Shown one piece after another: positions 43,396-52,518 of a DNA stretch of 64,000 nt (position 1 is its first letter; each line of letters opens with the position of its first letter). Both the position numbers and the translations under genes were made by a program. This DNA is from Microbacterium nanhaiense. Its GTDB lineage: Bacteria > Actinomycetota > Actinomycetes > Actinomycetales > Microbacteriaceae. The stretch spans positions 277-64,276 of the forward strand of contig NZ_BMMQ01000002.1 of NCBI RefSeq assembly GCF_014646015.1, given 5' to 3'. The notes under the pieces were generated by a model that was not told the origin of the DNA, ran no database searches, and saw only the letters and a program-made list of their open reading frames with translations.

Positions 43396-44310
43396 GTGAC
43401 AGTCCTCATCGCCTTCCTCGCCAACGTGCTCGTCGCGGTCGCCAAGACGGTCGCGGCCGTCTTCACCTCGTCGGCGTCGATGGTGGCAGAGGCCGCGCAC
43501 TCGTGGGCCGACGCGGGCAACGAGGTCTTCCTGCTCATCGCGGACCGCCGCGGTGCGCGCCCGAAGGACGAGCGGCACCCGCTCGGCTTCGGCAGGAGGT
43601 CCTTCGTGTGGGCGCTGATCGCCGCCTTCGGAATCTTCACCGCCGGCGCGATCGTGTCGATCATGCACGGTGTGCAGGAGCTCCGCGAAGACGAGGCGGT
43701 GGAGTCGCCTCTCGTCGCCTATATCGTGCTCGCGATCTCGTTCGTGCTGGAGGGGATCTCGTTCGTGCAGGCCTTCCGCCGTTCGCGGCGGCTCGCGCGC
43801 GAACGCTTGTCGTCCACGTGGGACTTCGTGCTGAGAACGAGCGATACGACCCTGCGCGCCGTCTTCTTCGAGGATGGCGCGGCGCTCATCGGTCTGCTGA
43901 TCGCCGGATCCTCGATCGCGCTGCATCAGCTCACGGGGGTCGCTGCGTGGGACGCCGTGGGCTCGATCCTGGTGGGCGTGCTGCTCGCGGTCGTCGCGAT
44001 CGTGCTGATCGCGCGCAACATGGCGTTCCTCGTTGGAACGACGATCTCTGCGAAAGAGCGGCGGCAGATCGGAGAGGCGCTGTTGCGCATGCCTCAGATC
44101 GAGCGCCTCACCTATCTCCACGTCGAGTACGTCGGCCCCAACCGGCTCTTCGTCGTCGCTGAGGTCGACCTCGCGGGCGACGAGAGCGAGCACCGGGTCG
44201 CGTGGCGGCTGCGCGAGGTCGAGCGGACGATCGAGAAGCACGAGGCCGTGGAAAAGGTCGTTCTCTCGCTCTCCGTTCGCGACGAGGCGTCGCTCGCGTT
44301 CGACGCCTAA
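43396..44310 (+). CDS. cation diffusion facilitator family transporter
   Basis: 304 residues, six membrane helices. Helix 2 carries the metal site (AEAAHSWADAGNEVFLLI, HxxxD), helix 5 the second pair (FFEDGAALIGLLI, DxxxL variant with ED). A cytosolic C-terminal domain (ISAKERRQIGEALLRMPQIERLTYLHVEYVG) forms the usual dimerising ferredoxin-like fold. CDF proteins export Zn, Mn, Fe or Co by proton antiport; the metal here is uncertain. The product is longer than minimal CDFs in its loop after helix 4. Confidence 0.88.
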   Translation: MTVLIAFLANVLVAVAKTVAAVFTSSASMVAEAAHSWADAGNEVFLLIADRRGARPKDERHPLGFGRRSFVWALIAAFGIFTAGAIVSIMHGVQELREDEAVESPLVAYIVLAISFVLEGISFVQAFRRSRRLARERLSSTWDFVLRTSDTTLRAVFFEDGAALIGLLIAGSSIALHQLTGVAAWDAVGSILVGVLLAVVAIVLIARNMAFLVGTTISAKERRQIGEALLRMPQIERLTYLHVEYVGPNRLFVVAEVDLAGDESEHRVAWRLREVERTIEKHEAVEKVVLSLSVRDEASLAFDA

Positions 44311-44416
44311 CGCGCCCAGTACGCCGCAAGCCCGGATCCGTCAACCCTCGCGCGGCGACCGCGCGCATTTCCTATCCTCGGTCGGACCGAAACCGCCAGG
44401 ACCACGAGGAGAAATC

Positions 44417-45559
44417 ATGACGAATAACCGGCTGAAGGAGATCATCGAGCGGCCAGGATCCTGGACCAGCGCATACGTGGACGGCGACGGGCCGCGTCCC
44501 CGGGTGGAGGAAGAGTCGCGCGAACGTTCCGTCGGCGATCGCCTGCTCGAGATCGGCGCGCCGGCGGAGGACGCCGACGCGATCGCGCAGGCCCTGGGTG
44601 AGCGGCGCGGAGTCGCCAGCCCATCCGCGCGCATCGTGCTCGCGAGCGCGGGCGAGGTTGTGCTCGACGAGAGCTTTTCGGGCGCGCGGCGCGGCCCCGA
44701 GCGGCTCGTACAGGGGCCGCTCCCGCTGATCGTTCCGCTCCTGCGGCACGAGAGCGATGACGCGCGGTACCTGGTCGTGGAGGCGAGCCGCGACAGCGCC
44801 GACATCCGCCTGGAGACGGCGACGCGGGGAACCTCCTCCCGCACGCAGATCGAAGGCGATTCCGACGACATCACCAAGGTGCAGGCGGGCGGGTGGTCCC
44901 ACGCGAACTTCCAGCGCTATGCGGAGAGCACGTGGAAACGCAATCAGGCGGAGGTGGCCGAGACGGTGCGCGAGATCGTGCGCGAGTCGCGCCCCGTCTT
45001 CGTCGCCGTCGCGGGCGATGTGCGGGCCCGACAGCTGCTCATCGAGGAGCTCGGAGACCTCGAGCACACGCCGATCGTCGAGGCCGACGCCCACACCCAC
45101 GCCGATGGCGCCGACAGCGCGAAGCTCGACGACGCGATCGCGAGCGCACTCGAGGATCATGCGCGCGACCGGATCCAGCGGATCCGCGACGGCGCCCTCG
45201 CGGACAACGGATCGGCCGGTGCCGAGGGAATCCCTGCGGTCGTCGCGGCACTTCAGCAGGCGCGCGTCGAGGCGGTGGTCCTCGACAACCGCATGCTCGA
45301 CGCCGACGAGGAACTCCTCGCTCTGGACGCCGCGCCGTGGGTCGCCTCGGATGAGTCGGAGATGCTGGACGCGAACCTCATCTGCCGAACATCGGCGGCC
45401 GAGGCACTGGCGCGCGCCGCCGTGCTGACCGATGCCGAGGTGGTGATTGAGGAGGAGCCCGCTTCCGCCGAGGACGCGCCGCGAGAGGAGCGCCCCGTGC
45501 GCGAGCCACTCGCGAGCCTGCGCTGGCCCGACCCCGACGACGCCACCGAAGGCGCCTGA
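44417..45559 (+). CDS. baeRF/Vms1-type release-factor-like protein (Rv2629 family)
   Basis: 380 residues from ATG 44417 (GAGGAGA upstream). The central GGWSHANFQRYAESTWKRNQAEVAE with the following VFVAVAGDVRARQLLIEEL matches the bacterial eRF1-like (baeRF2) family related to Vms1/ANKZF1 peptidyl-tRNA hydrolases; M. tuberculosis Rv2629 belongs here. The conserved Gln that acts in peptidyl-tRNA cleavage in eukaryotes is not obvious (SHANFQ). Members are induced by hypoxia or stress and have been linked to stalled-ribosome handling. Role here inferred. Confidence 0.75.
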   Translation: MTNNRLKEIIERPGSWTSAYVDGDGPRPRVEEESRERSVGDRLLEIGAPAEDADAIAQALGERRGVASPSARIVLASAGEVVLDESFSGARRGPERLVQGPLPLIVPLLRHESDDARYLVVEASRDSADIRLETATRGTSSRTQIEGDSDDITKVQAGGWSHANFQRYAESTWKRNQAEVAETVREIVRESRPVFVAVAGDVRARQLLIEELGDLEHTPIVEADAHTHADGADSAKLDDAIASALEDHARDRIQRIRDGALADNGSAGAEGIPAVVAALQQARVEAVVLDNRMLDADEELLALDAAPWVASDESEMLDANLICRTSAAEALARAAVLTDAEVVIEEEPASAEDAPREERPVREPLASLRWPDPDDATEGA

Positions 45560-45674
45560 TCGCAATATCGGGCCGACGAAGATATTCGCTTCGGGTACCT
45601 GCTGTCAACACTCTCGGCCGGAATGCTCGCCGGGAATAGCGTCGCACTCACACCAATCGAGCTAAGGAGCGATC

Positions 45675-46154
45675 GTGAACAACACAGCAGCACCCGGCGG
45701 ATACGCCGCCACTCTCATCCAGAAGACGGCACTGGCGTTCGGCATCGTCTTCCTCATCGTCGGAATCGCGGGCTTCGTTCCCGGGCTGACCCACTCGGCC
45801 GAGCACCTGCACGCCGCCGGCGCCGACTCCGATGCACTCCTGCTGGGGGTCTTCCAGGTGTCGGTCCTGCACAACATCGTGCACCTGCTCTTCGCCGTCC
45901 TCGGCATCGCTCTCGCGGCCCGCGCCCGCGCGTCGCGCTACTACCTGATCGTCGGCGGCATCGTGTACCTGCTCGTCTGGGTGTACGGGCTCATCGCGGT
46001 CACCAACGACGACCTCAACTTCCTCCCCGTGAACCATGCGGACAACTGGCTGCACCTCGGCCTCGCCGTCGTTATGATTCTGCTCGGCCTGTTCGTCGGC
46101 CGCGACCGCCGCGCACAGGGCGTGCGCCGCGATCACGGCCCGGCCGTGCGCTGA
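45675..46154 (+). CDS. DUF4383 integral membrane protein
   Basis: 159 residues from GTG 45675 with AAGGAG 5 nt upstream. Four membrane helices (TALAFGIVFLIVGIAGFVPG, VLHNIVHLLFAVLGIALAA, YYLIVGGIVYLLVWVYGL, NWLHLGLAVVMILLGLFVG). The conserved HNxVHLLFG-like and NxxDNWLHLxL segments are DUF4383 hallmarks. Function unknown; such genes often accompany actinobacterial general-stress genes. Confidence 0.85.
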   Translation: MNNTAAPGGYAATLIQKTALAFGIVFLIVGIAGFVPGLTHSAEHLHAAGADSDALLLGVFQVSVLHNIVHLLFAVLGIALAARARASRYYLIVGGIVYLLVWVYGLIAVTNDDLNFLPVNHADNWLHLGLAVVMILLGLFVGRDRRAQGVRRDHGPAVR

Positions 46155-46209
46155 GCATCCCGGAACACGACTCTCCGCCGTTCGCTTTCCGGCGGGGAGT
46201 CGTTCCGCG

Positions 46210-48780
46210 TCAGCGCCCCGACCGAAGCTCGAAGCCCTCGCGGCCCTCGAGCGCGGCGAGGGCGCGCATGCCGGGAGAGGGGTGCGATCGCACGAACGAC
46301 CAGTCGCCGATCAGATAGAGGGTGCTCTTCGTGCGCGTGAGCGCGACGTTCAAGAGCTTCGCGGCGGCGACGGCATGGGCGGATCCGGCGAGATCCGCGG
46401 CGGCGACCCAGCGCGGGCGATCGTCCTGCATCAGGTCGACGATGACGGTGCCGAACTCCCGGCCCTGGAACCGGTGCGAGGTCCCGGCCTCGAGGATGAC
46501 TCCCGCCTCGCGGGCCGCGCGTTCGACGGCCGAGGCCTGTGCCGCGTAGGGCGTGATGAACCCGACGTCGCCGTCGATCTGTGCCGCGAGATCCACGGCG
46601 ATCGCCGCCGTCGACGGGCACGCCCAGCTGGTACCCACGCGTTCGAAGTCCCCCGACGCGTCGATGAACACGACCCGGCCCGGTGAGCTGACGGCCGAGC
46701 GGAGCAGCCCGTCGTAGCAGAACGAGTTGACGGCGTCGGCCACGAGGCCGGGGAAGCGATACTGGACCGACAGCGCCACGCACCGCGGGTGTGCCTCCGC
46801 GCTGGCGCGATCCGTCACGCCCGCGAGCTCGAAGATGTCGCGCGGCGCGGGGCCCTCGGCGATCGGCGCGTTCTGCAGGAAGTCGCCCACGACGGCGAGC
46901 GTCGTGTCGGCTTTCGCGGCGGCGTAGACGATCGTATGCGCCTCGGCGCTCGCCGCCTCGTCGACGATCACCACGTCGAATCGGCGGCCGCGGAGGATGG
47001 GGTTGAACACCAGGGCGGTGAGCGTGGTGGCGACCACGGGGGCGTGCGACAGGGTGTTGCGATGCGTGTGCGAGAGTTCCTCATCGAGGTGCTCGCGCGC
47101 ACGCGTCAGCGCCGCCTGTTCGGCGTCCAGATGCTGGATCTGGGTGAGCACGCGGTCGTACTCGCCCATCGCCCGCCACAGCGGGGTGTCCCGCAGCGCG
47201 CGGAACTCGTCGAGACGGGAGATCGAGCCGCCGGCCGCCTCGCGCAACGACGCGGCCTCGCGAGAGAGCGACCGGATCCGCTCGGCGCGGGCGCGCCGCA
47301 GCCGCTTCTTCTCGTCGATGCGGGCCCTGAGGCGGTCGTAGGCCGCTTCCTCCTCGCGAACCCCGGCGACGCGCGCGTCGAAGCGGCGGATCCGCTCCCG
47401 GACCTGATTCAGCATCTGATCCGCGCGGCGAACCTCCGCCTCGGCGGCCCGGCGCGCCTCGACGAGCGCCTCGGCCTTCTCCCGAGCCTGTTCCGCCTCG
47501 CGCCGCCGCTCCCGCGCGACCCAGGGCATCACGGATCCGGCTCGCGCCCCGGCGGCCTCGGCGTCCGAGCGGGCGCGCGACAGCGCCGGCCCGATCTCGT
47601 CGAGGATCGTCGCCTGCTTCTCGCGATGGGCCTCAAGCGTCGCGCGTGCACGCTCGAGCCCGCGCGCCTCGGCGCGGATGGCGTCGAGCGAGGCCTCGAG
47701 ACCGTCGAAGGGCGATGCCTGCTGCGTGAGGGCGAGGATCTCGCGATCGGTGACGACGGTGGCGTCGCGCAGCTCCTCGATGTGCGTGAGCACCTCGTCG
47801 AGCTTCGCGAGCTGTGATTCCGCGTCGCGGGCGCTCCGTAACCGGTCGAAGCCGATCTCGGATCCGGTGAGGATGCCGTGGAGCTCGCGCTCGCGCGCTC
47901 GCGCCGGGTGCCGCGCGTTGACGTCGAGGGCGTTGTCGATCTCGACCGAACGCTCGGGGAAGCCCATTTCGATGCCGGCGGCCTTGCCGGAGAGAAGGAA
48001 CGGGTGCTCACGGATCTCGGCGCGCACGCGCTCGGTGGAGGATCCGCTGTACCGGATCACCTGCCCGGGCTGCAGCTCGCCGGCGGCGAGCGCGGCGAGC
48101 GCGGTGTCGACCGCGGCATTGGTGTGCGAGACGAGGAGCACGCTCTGACCGCGCCCGATCGCCTCGCGGATCGCGCGGGCGATCACCGTCGTTTTGCCGG
48201 TGCCGGGCGGTCCCCAGACGAACCAGCCGCCGGGCGAGGTCATCGCGGCGAGGGCCCGGGCCTGATCCGCGTTGAGGAACGGATCCGGTGCCGGCGCGAG
48301 CGACGCCTCTTCCGACGACCACAGGTCGGCGACGCGCGGGCCGCGATCCATCTCACCCAGCGCATCGCGCCATCGCACGGCAAGGTCCATCGCGACGGGT
48401 TCCGCGCGGAACACGTTGACGGTGCGGGTGTGCGCGAGCGCGCGCCGCGTCTCGTTCGACACCGAGAGGATCAGCACACCCGTCGTCGGGTTGTACGCGT
48501 GGTACTCGGTGACGTGCCGATTCGCGTCGTCGCTGGCGTCGAGAGCGGAGTCGACGAGGTAGAAGTGCGACTGCTTCCAGTAGATTCCGCGGGGCGCTCC
48601 GACGTCGACCGTGACGCCTCGGCCGAAGGGATCCCACGCGATCGGCCGCTCGGAGATCAGGGCGCCGCGGGTCTTGCGGATCTCGCGGTCGAGCTTCTCC
48701 TGCGCAGCGGCAAGCGACCGACGCCGGATCTCCTCCCACGAGAGCGGCATCGAGAAGAGTTCCGCGTCGCCTGTCATCAC
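46210..48780 (-). CDS. SF1 (UPF1/DNA2-like) helicase with internal coiled coil
   Basis: 856 residues. N-terminal domain of about 170 residues, motif I GPPGTGKTT (about 191-199), Ia VLLVSHTNAAVD, then a 250-residue Arg/Glu/Ala coiled coil (about 290-560). Motif II VIVDEAASA (about 606), III VVGDFLQNAPI, IV ALSVQYRFP, V GTSHRFQGREFGTVI and VI NVALTRTKSTLYLIG follow. All helicase motifs are intact, so it should be an active DNA or RNA translocase. TAGAGT with 6 nt to GTG 48780 suggests a leaderless start; ATG 48777 is the next codon. Neighbours do not indicate a role. Confidence 0.87.
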   Translation of the reverse strand: MMTGDAELFSMPLSWEEIRRRSLAAAQEKLDREIRKTRGALISERPIAWDPFGRGVTVDVGAPRGIYWKQSHFYLVDSALDASDDANRHVTEYHAYNPTTGVLILSVSNETRRALAHTRTVNVFRAEPVAMDLAVRWRDALGEMDRGPRVADLWSSEEASLAPAPDPFLNADQARALAAMTSPGGWFVWGPPGTGKTTVIARAIREAIGRGQSVLLVSHTNAAVDTALAALAAGELQPGQVIRYSGSSTERVRAEIREHPFLLSGKAAGIEMGFPERSVEIDNALDVNARHPARARERELHGILTGSEIGFDRLRSARDAESQLAKLDEVLTHIEELRDATVVTDREILALTQQASPFDGLEASLDAIRAEARGLERARATLEAHREKQATILDEIGPALSRARSDAEAAGARAGSVMPWVARERRREAEQAREKAEALVEARRAAEAEVRRADQMLNQVRERIRRFDARVAGVREEEAAYDRLRARIDEKKRLRRARAERIRSLSREAASLREAAGGSISRLDEFRALRDTPLWRAMGEYDRVLTQIQHLDAEQAALTRAREHLDEELSHTHRNTLSHAPVVATTLTALVFNPILRGRRFDVVIVDEAASAEAHTIVYAAAKADTTLAVVGDFLQNAPIAEGPAPRDIFELAGVTDRASAEAHPRCVALSVQYRFPGLVADAVNSFCYDGLLRSAVSSPGRVVFIDASGDFERVGTSWACPSTAAIAVDLAAQIDGDVGFITPYAAQASAVERAAREAGVILEAGTSHRFQGREFGTVIVDLMQDDRPRWVAAADLAGSAHAVAAAKLLNVALTRTKSTLYLIGDWSFVRSHPSPGMRALAALEGREGFELRSGR

Positions 48781-48935
48781 GTCTCGACTCTACTGGGGGT
48801 CACGCCTCACCCGGCGGCGGGCGCCAAGGATACGCCGCGCGGTCGCGCATCTCCACCCCGAAGCATCCCGCCCGTGCGGGGCCGTACAGTCGCCGCACGG
48901 CCCGCTCGGGACGGACCCCCTCGGACAGGAGCGAC

Positions 48936-49817
48936 ATGTTCTTCCACACGCAGGAAATGCAGTTCACCGCCAGTCCCTCGCAGCCGGATGCGGTGTTCGC
49001 CCGGCGCCTTCAGGAGGTGCTCGGCGGCCAGTACGGCGAGATCACCGTCGCGATGCAGTACGGCTTTCAGTCGTGGAACTGCCACCTCCCCGGAAAGTAC
49101 CGCGATCTCCTCTACGGAATCGGAGCCGAGGAGTTCGGCCACGTCGAGATGCTGGCGATCATGATCGCCCAATTGCTCGAGAAGGCACCCGTCGAGCAGT
49201 CGGAAGCGGCCGCGGAGGCGGATCCGGTGCTCGGCGCCGTCCTCGGCGGTACCGACGTCCAGGCGGCGATCGTCGCGGGAGCGGGCGCTCGGCCCGTCGA
49301 CAGCAACGGCAACCCGTGGCAGGGGTCCTACATCACCGCGAGCGGTAACCTCCTGGCGGACTTCACGGCGAACGCCAACGCCGAGATGCAGGGGCGTCTG
49401 CAGGTCGCGCGCCTGTACAACATGACCGATGACCACGGCGTGCGCGACCTGCTCTCCTTCCTCCTCGCCCGCGACACGATGCACCAGAACCAGTGGATCG
49501 CCGCCGCGCGAGAACTGCAGGAGGAGGGGGCCGAGGACCTGCCGGTGCCCAGCAACTTCCCGCTGTCCAAGGAGGCCCGCGAGCACAGCTACCAATACCT
49601 GAACTTCTCCGACGGCGAGGAGGCCGCAAACGGATCGTGGGCATCGGGACCGAGCCCCGACGGCAAGGGCGAGTTCAGCTATCACGACGGCCCCGAGTCG
49701 ACCGTTCCGATGCCGCCGCCCACGCGGCCGGATCCTCGCCTGTACGGGACCGATCCGGCCCCCAACATCGTGGACAAGGCCACCGGAATGATCAAAGACG
49801 CGTTCAGCGAGAAGTGA
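48936..49817 (+). CDS. manganese catalase
   Basis: 293 residues, non-haem di-manganese catalase that dismutates hydrogen peroxide. The four-helix-bundle ligands are visible as GEITVAMQY, IGAEEFGHVEML, NANAEMQGRL and RDTMHQNQW (Glu and His residues). Length and the C-terminal PMPPPTRPDPRLYGT tail match the family. GGAG lies ahead of ATG 48936. It is followed within 10 nt by the Rieske-flavoprotein gene. Confidence 0.93.
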   Translation: MFFHTQEMQFTASPSQPDAVFARRLQEVLGGQYGEITVAMQYGFQSWNCHLPGKYRDLLYGIGAEEFGHVEMLAIMIAQLLEKAPVEQSEAAAEADPVLGAVLGGTDVQAAIVAGAGARPVDSNGNPWQGSYITASGNLLADFTANANAEMQGRLQVARLYNMTDDHGVRDLLSFLLARDTMHQNQWIAAARELQEEGAEDLPVPSNFPLSKEAREHSYQYLNFSDGEEAANGSWASGPSPDGKGEFSYHDGPESTVPMPPPTRPDPRLYGTDPAPNIVDKATGMIKDAFSEK

Positions 49818-49824
49818 CGGCGAC

Positions 49825-51309
49825 ATGACGATCTCCCTCTGGCAGGACGGCGCCGCCGCGGTGCCCACGGACCCGTTCCCCGCGGGCGGCCGCTTCGACG
49901 CGGTCGTGGTCGGCGGCGGGCTCACAGGCCTCGCGACGGCCGTCATGCTCGCCCGCGCCGGCCGCTCCGTCGCCGTGCTCGAAGCGCGCTCGATCGGCGA
50001 CGTGACGACGGGCCGTTCGACCGGCAAGGTGAGCCTGCTACAGGGGGCCGTCATGTCCGGCGTCCGGCGCAGCCACTCCGACGAGGTACTGCGCGCGTAT
50101 GCCAACGGCAATCGCGAGGCCCAGGACTGGCTCCTCGGCTTCCTCGGCGAGCGCGGCGTGCCGGTCGAGCGGCGAGACGCCATCACCTACGCGACCACGC
50201 CCGAGGGCGAGGCGCGCCTCGAGGGCGAGATCGAGGCGGCCCACGTCGCCGGTCTCGACATCGAACGCGAGACGGAGACGGACCTTCCCTTCGACGTACG
50301 CTCGGCAATCCGCCTGGCCGACCAGGCGCAGATCGATCCGATCGCCGCGCTGCGCGCGCTCGCCGCCGAGGCGCGATCGAGGGGCGTCCGGATCGTCGAG
50401 TGCGCGCGAGTGACAGACGTGCACCTGGGCGAACCCACGACCGTCGCCACCGCCCGCGGCGAGATTGCGGCGCAGCACGTGATTCTCGCGACCGGCATTC
50501 CCTTCCTGGACCGCGGCATGTACTTCGCGAAGGTGCAGCCGTCGCGGTCGTACGTTCAGGCCTTCCGCACGGCCGAGCCGTTGCCGACGGGCATGTACCT
50601 CTCGGTCGACAAGGCGAGCCGCTCCCTCCGCACCGCCACCATCAGGGGCGAGGAGGTGCTGCTCGTCGGCGGCGGCGGCCACGTCGTCGGCCGCGAGGAC
50701 GACACCCTCGCCGTCGTCGACGAGCTCGGATCATGGACGGCGCAGTGGTTCCCGGGAGCCGTTCGCACCCACGCCTGGTCCGCGCAGGACTATCGCTCGG
50801 CGAACATGACGCCCTTCGTGGGCTGGATGCCGCGGGCCGACCGCCGGGTCGCCGTGGCAACCGGCTACAACAAGTGGGGAATGACGAACGCGGTCGCGGC
50901 GGCGCTCAGCATCACGGCCGACATCCTCGGAGAGGAGCTGCCGTGGGCGCAGGTTCTGCACCACCGCGTCACGAAGCCGTCGGCGGTGGCTTCGGGCATC
51001 GCGATGAACGCGGAGGTCGGCGGTCATCTCGCGGCCGATTGGGTGGGCGCAGCCCTGCACGCGCTGCCGGAGGACCCGCCCGCCGAGGGCGAGGGGGTCG
51101 TCGGCCGCGACGGCGTGCGGCCGGTCGCGGTGTCACGCGTGCGAGGAGAGGTGTGTCGCAGGTCCGCGGTGTGCCCGCACCTCGGCGGGGTCCTGACCTG
51201 GAACCGGGCCGAGGCATCGTGGGACTGCCCGCTGCACGGATCCCGCTTCGACCACCGGGGCCGCCTGCTGGAGGGCCCCGCGACCGACGATCTCGCCCCG
51301 GTGGAGTGA
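49825..51309 (+). CDS. FAD-dependent oxidoreductase with C-terminal Rieske domain
   Basis: 494 residues. DAO-type FAD fold with VVVGGGLTGLATAVMLARAG (about 27-46), LEARSIGDVTTGRSTGKVSLLQG and ATGYNKWGMTNAVAAA near 350. The C-terminal Rieske 2Fe-2S domain has CPHLGG and CPLHGSRF (about 452-475), both Cys-His pairs intact. This architecture is known in glycine/D-amino-acid-oxidase-like proteins of actinobacteria with unknown electron acceptor. Gap to the Mn-catalase stop is only 7 nt, so they are one operon; an oxidase producing peroxide beside a catalase makes sense but is inference. Confidence 0.88.
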   Translation: MTISLWQDGAAAVPTDPFPAGGRFDAVVVGGGLTGLATAVMLARAGRSVAVLEARSIGDVTTGRSTGKVSLLQGAVMSGVRRSHSDEVLRAYANGNREAQDWLLGFLGERGVPVERRDAITYATTPEGEARLEGEIEAAHVAGLDIERETETDLPFDVRSAIRLADQAQIDPIAALRALAAEARSRGVRIVECARVTDVHLGEPTTVATARGEIAAQHVILATGIPFLDRGMYFAKVQPSRSYVQAFRTAEPLPTGMYLSVDKASRSLRTATIRGEEVLLVGGGGHVVGREDDTLAVVDELGSWTAQWFPGAVRTHAWSAQDYRSANMTPFVGWMPRADRRVAVATGYNKWGMTNAVAAALSITADILGEELPWAQVLHHRVTKPSAVASGIAMNAEVGGHLAADWVGAALHALPEDPPAEGEGVVGRDGVRPVAVSRVRGEVCRRSAVCPHLGGVLTWNRAEASWDCPLHGSRFDHRGRLLEGPATDDLAPVE

Positions 51310-51371
51310 TGCCGCACTACTCGTGGCGACGGCGGCGCGTCAACCCGATCCCCGGATCCGCGGCGCGCCGC

Positions 51372-51377
51372 TAGCGT
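51372..51377 (+). promoter_or_regulatory. -10 element (TAGCGT), leaderless start of the FUSC gene
   Basis: TAGCGT, 7 nt, then GTG 51385. An in-frame GTG at 51376 would overlap the element. Confidence 0.4.
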
Positions 51378-51384
51378 GCATCGC

Positions 51385-52482
51385 GTGGTGAATCTCCCCG
51401 CACGTCATCGCGTCGAACGCGCGGCGTCTGCGCTGTGGTCCTCCGTTCGCGCGGCGTTCCGCGCGCCGCGTCTCATGCTCGCGGCCAAGACGGCCCTCGC
51501 GGTGGGGATCTCCTGGTTCATCGCGCTGCGGATGCCGGGGGCCACCGACGAGTACCCGTACTATGCGCCGCTCGGCGTGCTCGTGAGCATGTACCCCACG
51601 CTCATGGACTCGCTGAAGACGAGCGTGCAGACGCTGTTCGGACTCCTCGCGGGCATAGGTCTGGCCTTCCTCGTGCTCCTCACCTGGGGCCCGAACGTGT
51701 GGACGATCTCGCTGGTCGCCGGGGCCGGCATCGTGCTGTCGGGAACCGGCTGGTTCGGCGCCGGGCGAGAATACGTGCCGATCGCCGCGCTCTTCGTGCT
51801 CATCATCGGCGGCTCCGACTTCGACGACTATTCGCTCGGTTACGCGACGCAGATGGGCGTGGGCGCGGTCGTCGGTCTCGCCGTGAACCTGCTGATTGCC
51901 CCGCGGACGCTCACGGCCTTCGCCGCGGAGCGCGTCGATGCGTTCCGCCTTCAGCTGGCGGAGCACCTGCGCGACATCGCCGAGGTTCTGGGCGGCGAGT
52001 GGCCGCCGCAGCGCGAGGACTGGGCGCGAAACGCCGCGTCGCTCGGCGATACGGCGCGCGATGTGCGCGATGCGCTCCGCCAGGCCGAGACGAGCAGGAA
52101 GGGAAACCCGCGCGCCCGCCGGGACCGCCAGGATCCGCAGGCTCAGCGCGAGCGACTCGAGCAGCTCGAGCGCATCGCGTTCGTGATCCGGGACGTGTCT
52201 GAGGCGCTCGCCGACGCGCTCTGGGAGCGGCCCGGGCGGCTCGATCTCGATGCATCGCTCGCGGATCCGCTCCGCGCCGCGTGCGCGCGCGTCGCCGTCT
52301 GCGTGGAGCGGACGGGCGAGGGTACCCGCGAGGCGCACGAGGCGCGCGCCTACGCCGCCGCGGGGCTTCGCAGCCTCGCGGCGGCGGTCGACGATCCCGA
52401 GCGGCGAGCCCACGGATCCTTCGGGGCGGCGACGCTCATCGCCATGCACCTGCGGCGGATCCTCGAACTCTCGCGACGCTGA
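51385..52482 (+). CDS. FUSC-family (aromatic acid exporter-like) membrane protein
   Basis: 365 residues. Four or five N-terminal membrane helices (LMLAAKTALAVGISWFIAL, YYAPLGVLVSMYP, LFGLLAGIGLAFLVLLT, VAGAGIVLSGTGWFG, MGVGAVVGLAVNLLI) are followed by a long cytosolic helical domain from residue 180. The pattern fits FUSC/DUF939 half-transporters related to fusaric acid and aromatic-acid exporters. Substrate unknown. Start uncertain between GTG 51376, 51385 and 51388. Confidence 0.8.
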   Translation: MVNLPARHRVERAASALWSSVRAAFRAPRLMLAAKTALAVGISWFIALRMPGATDEYPYYAPLGVLVSMYPTLMDSLKTSVQTLFGLLAGIGLAFLVLLTWGPNVWTISLVAGAGIVLSGTGWFGAGREYVPIAALFVLIIGGSDFDDYSLGYATQMGVGAVVGLAVNLLIAPRTLTAFAAERVDAFRLQLAEHLRDIAEVLGGEWPPQREDWARNAASLGDTARDVRDALRQAETSRKGNPRARRDRQDPQAQRERLEQLERIAFVIRDVSEALADALWERPGRLDLDASLADPLRAACARVAVCVERTGEGTREAHEARAYAAAGLRSLAAAVDDPERRAHGSFGAATLIAMHLRRILELSRR

Positions 52483-52518
52483 CGCCTGGAGGATGCGCCG
52501 GCGGGCACGCCCGCGACG

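Noticed and set aside
45580..45674. SigB-type promoter (GGGTAC) before the DUF4383 gene
   Set aside because: No GTTT-like -35 lies at the required distance.
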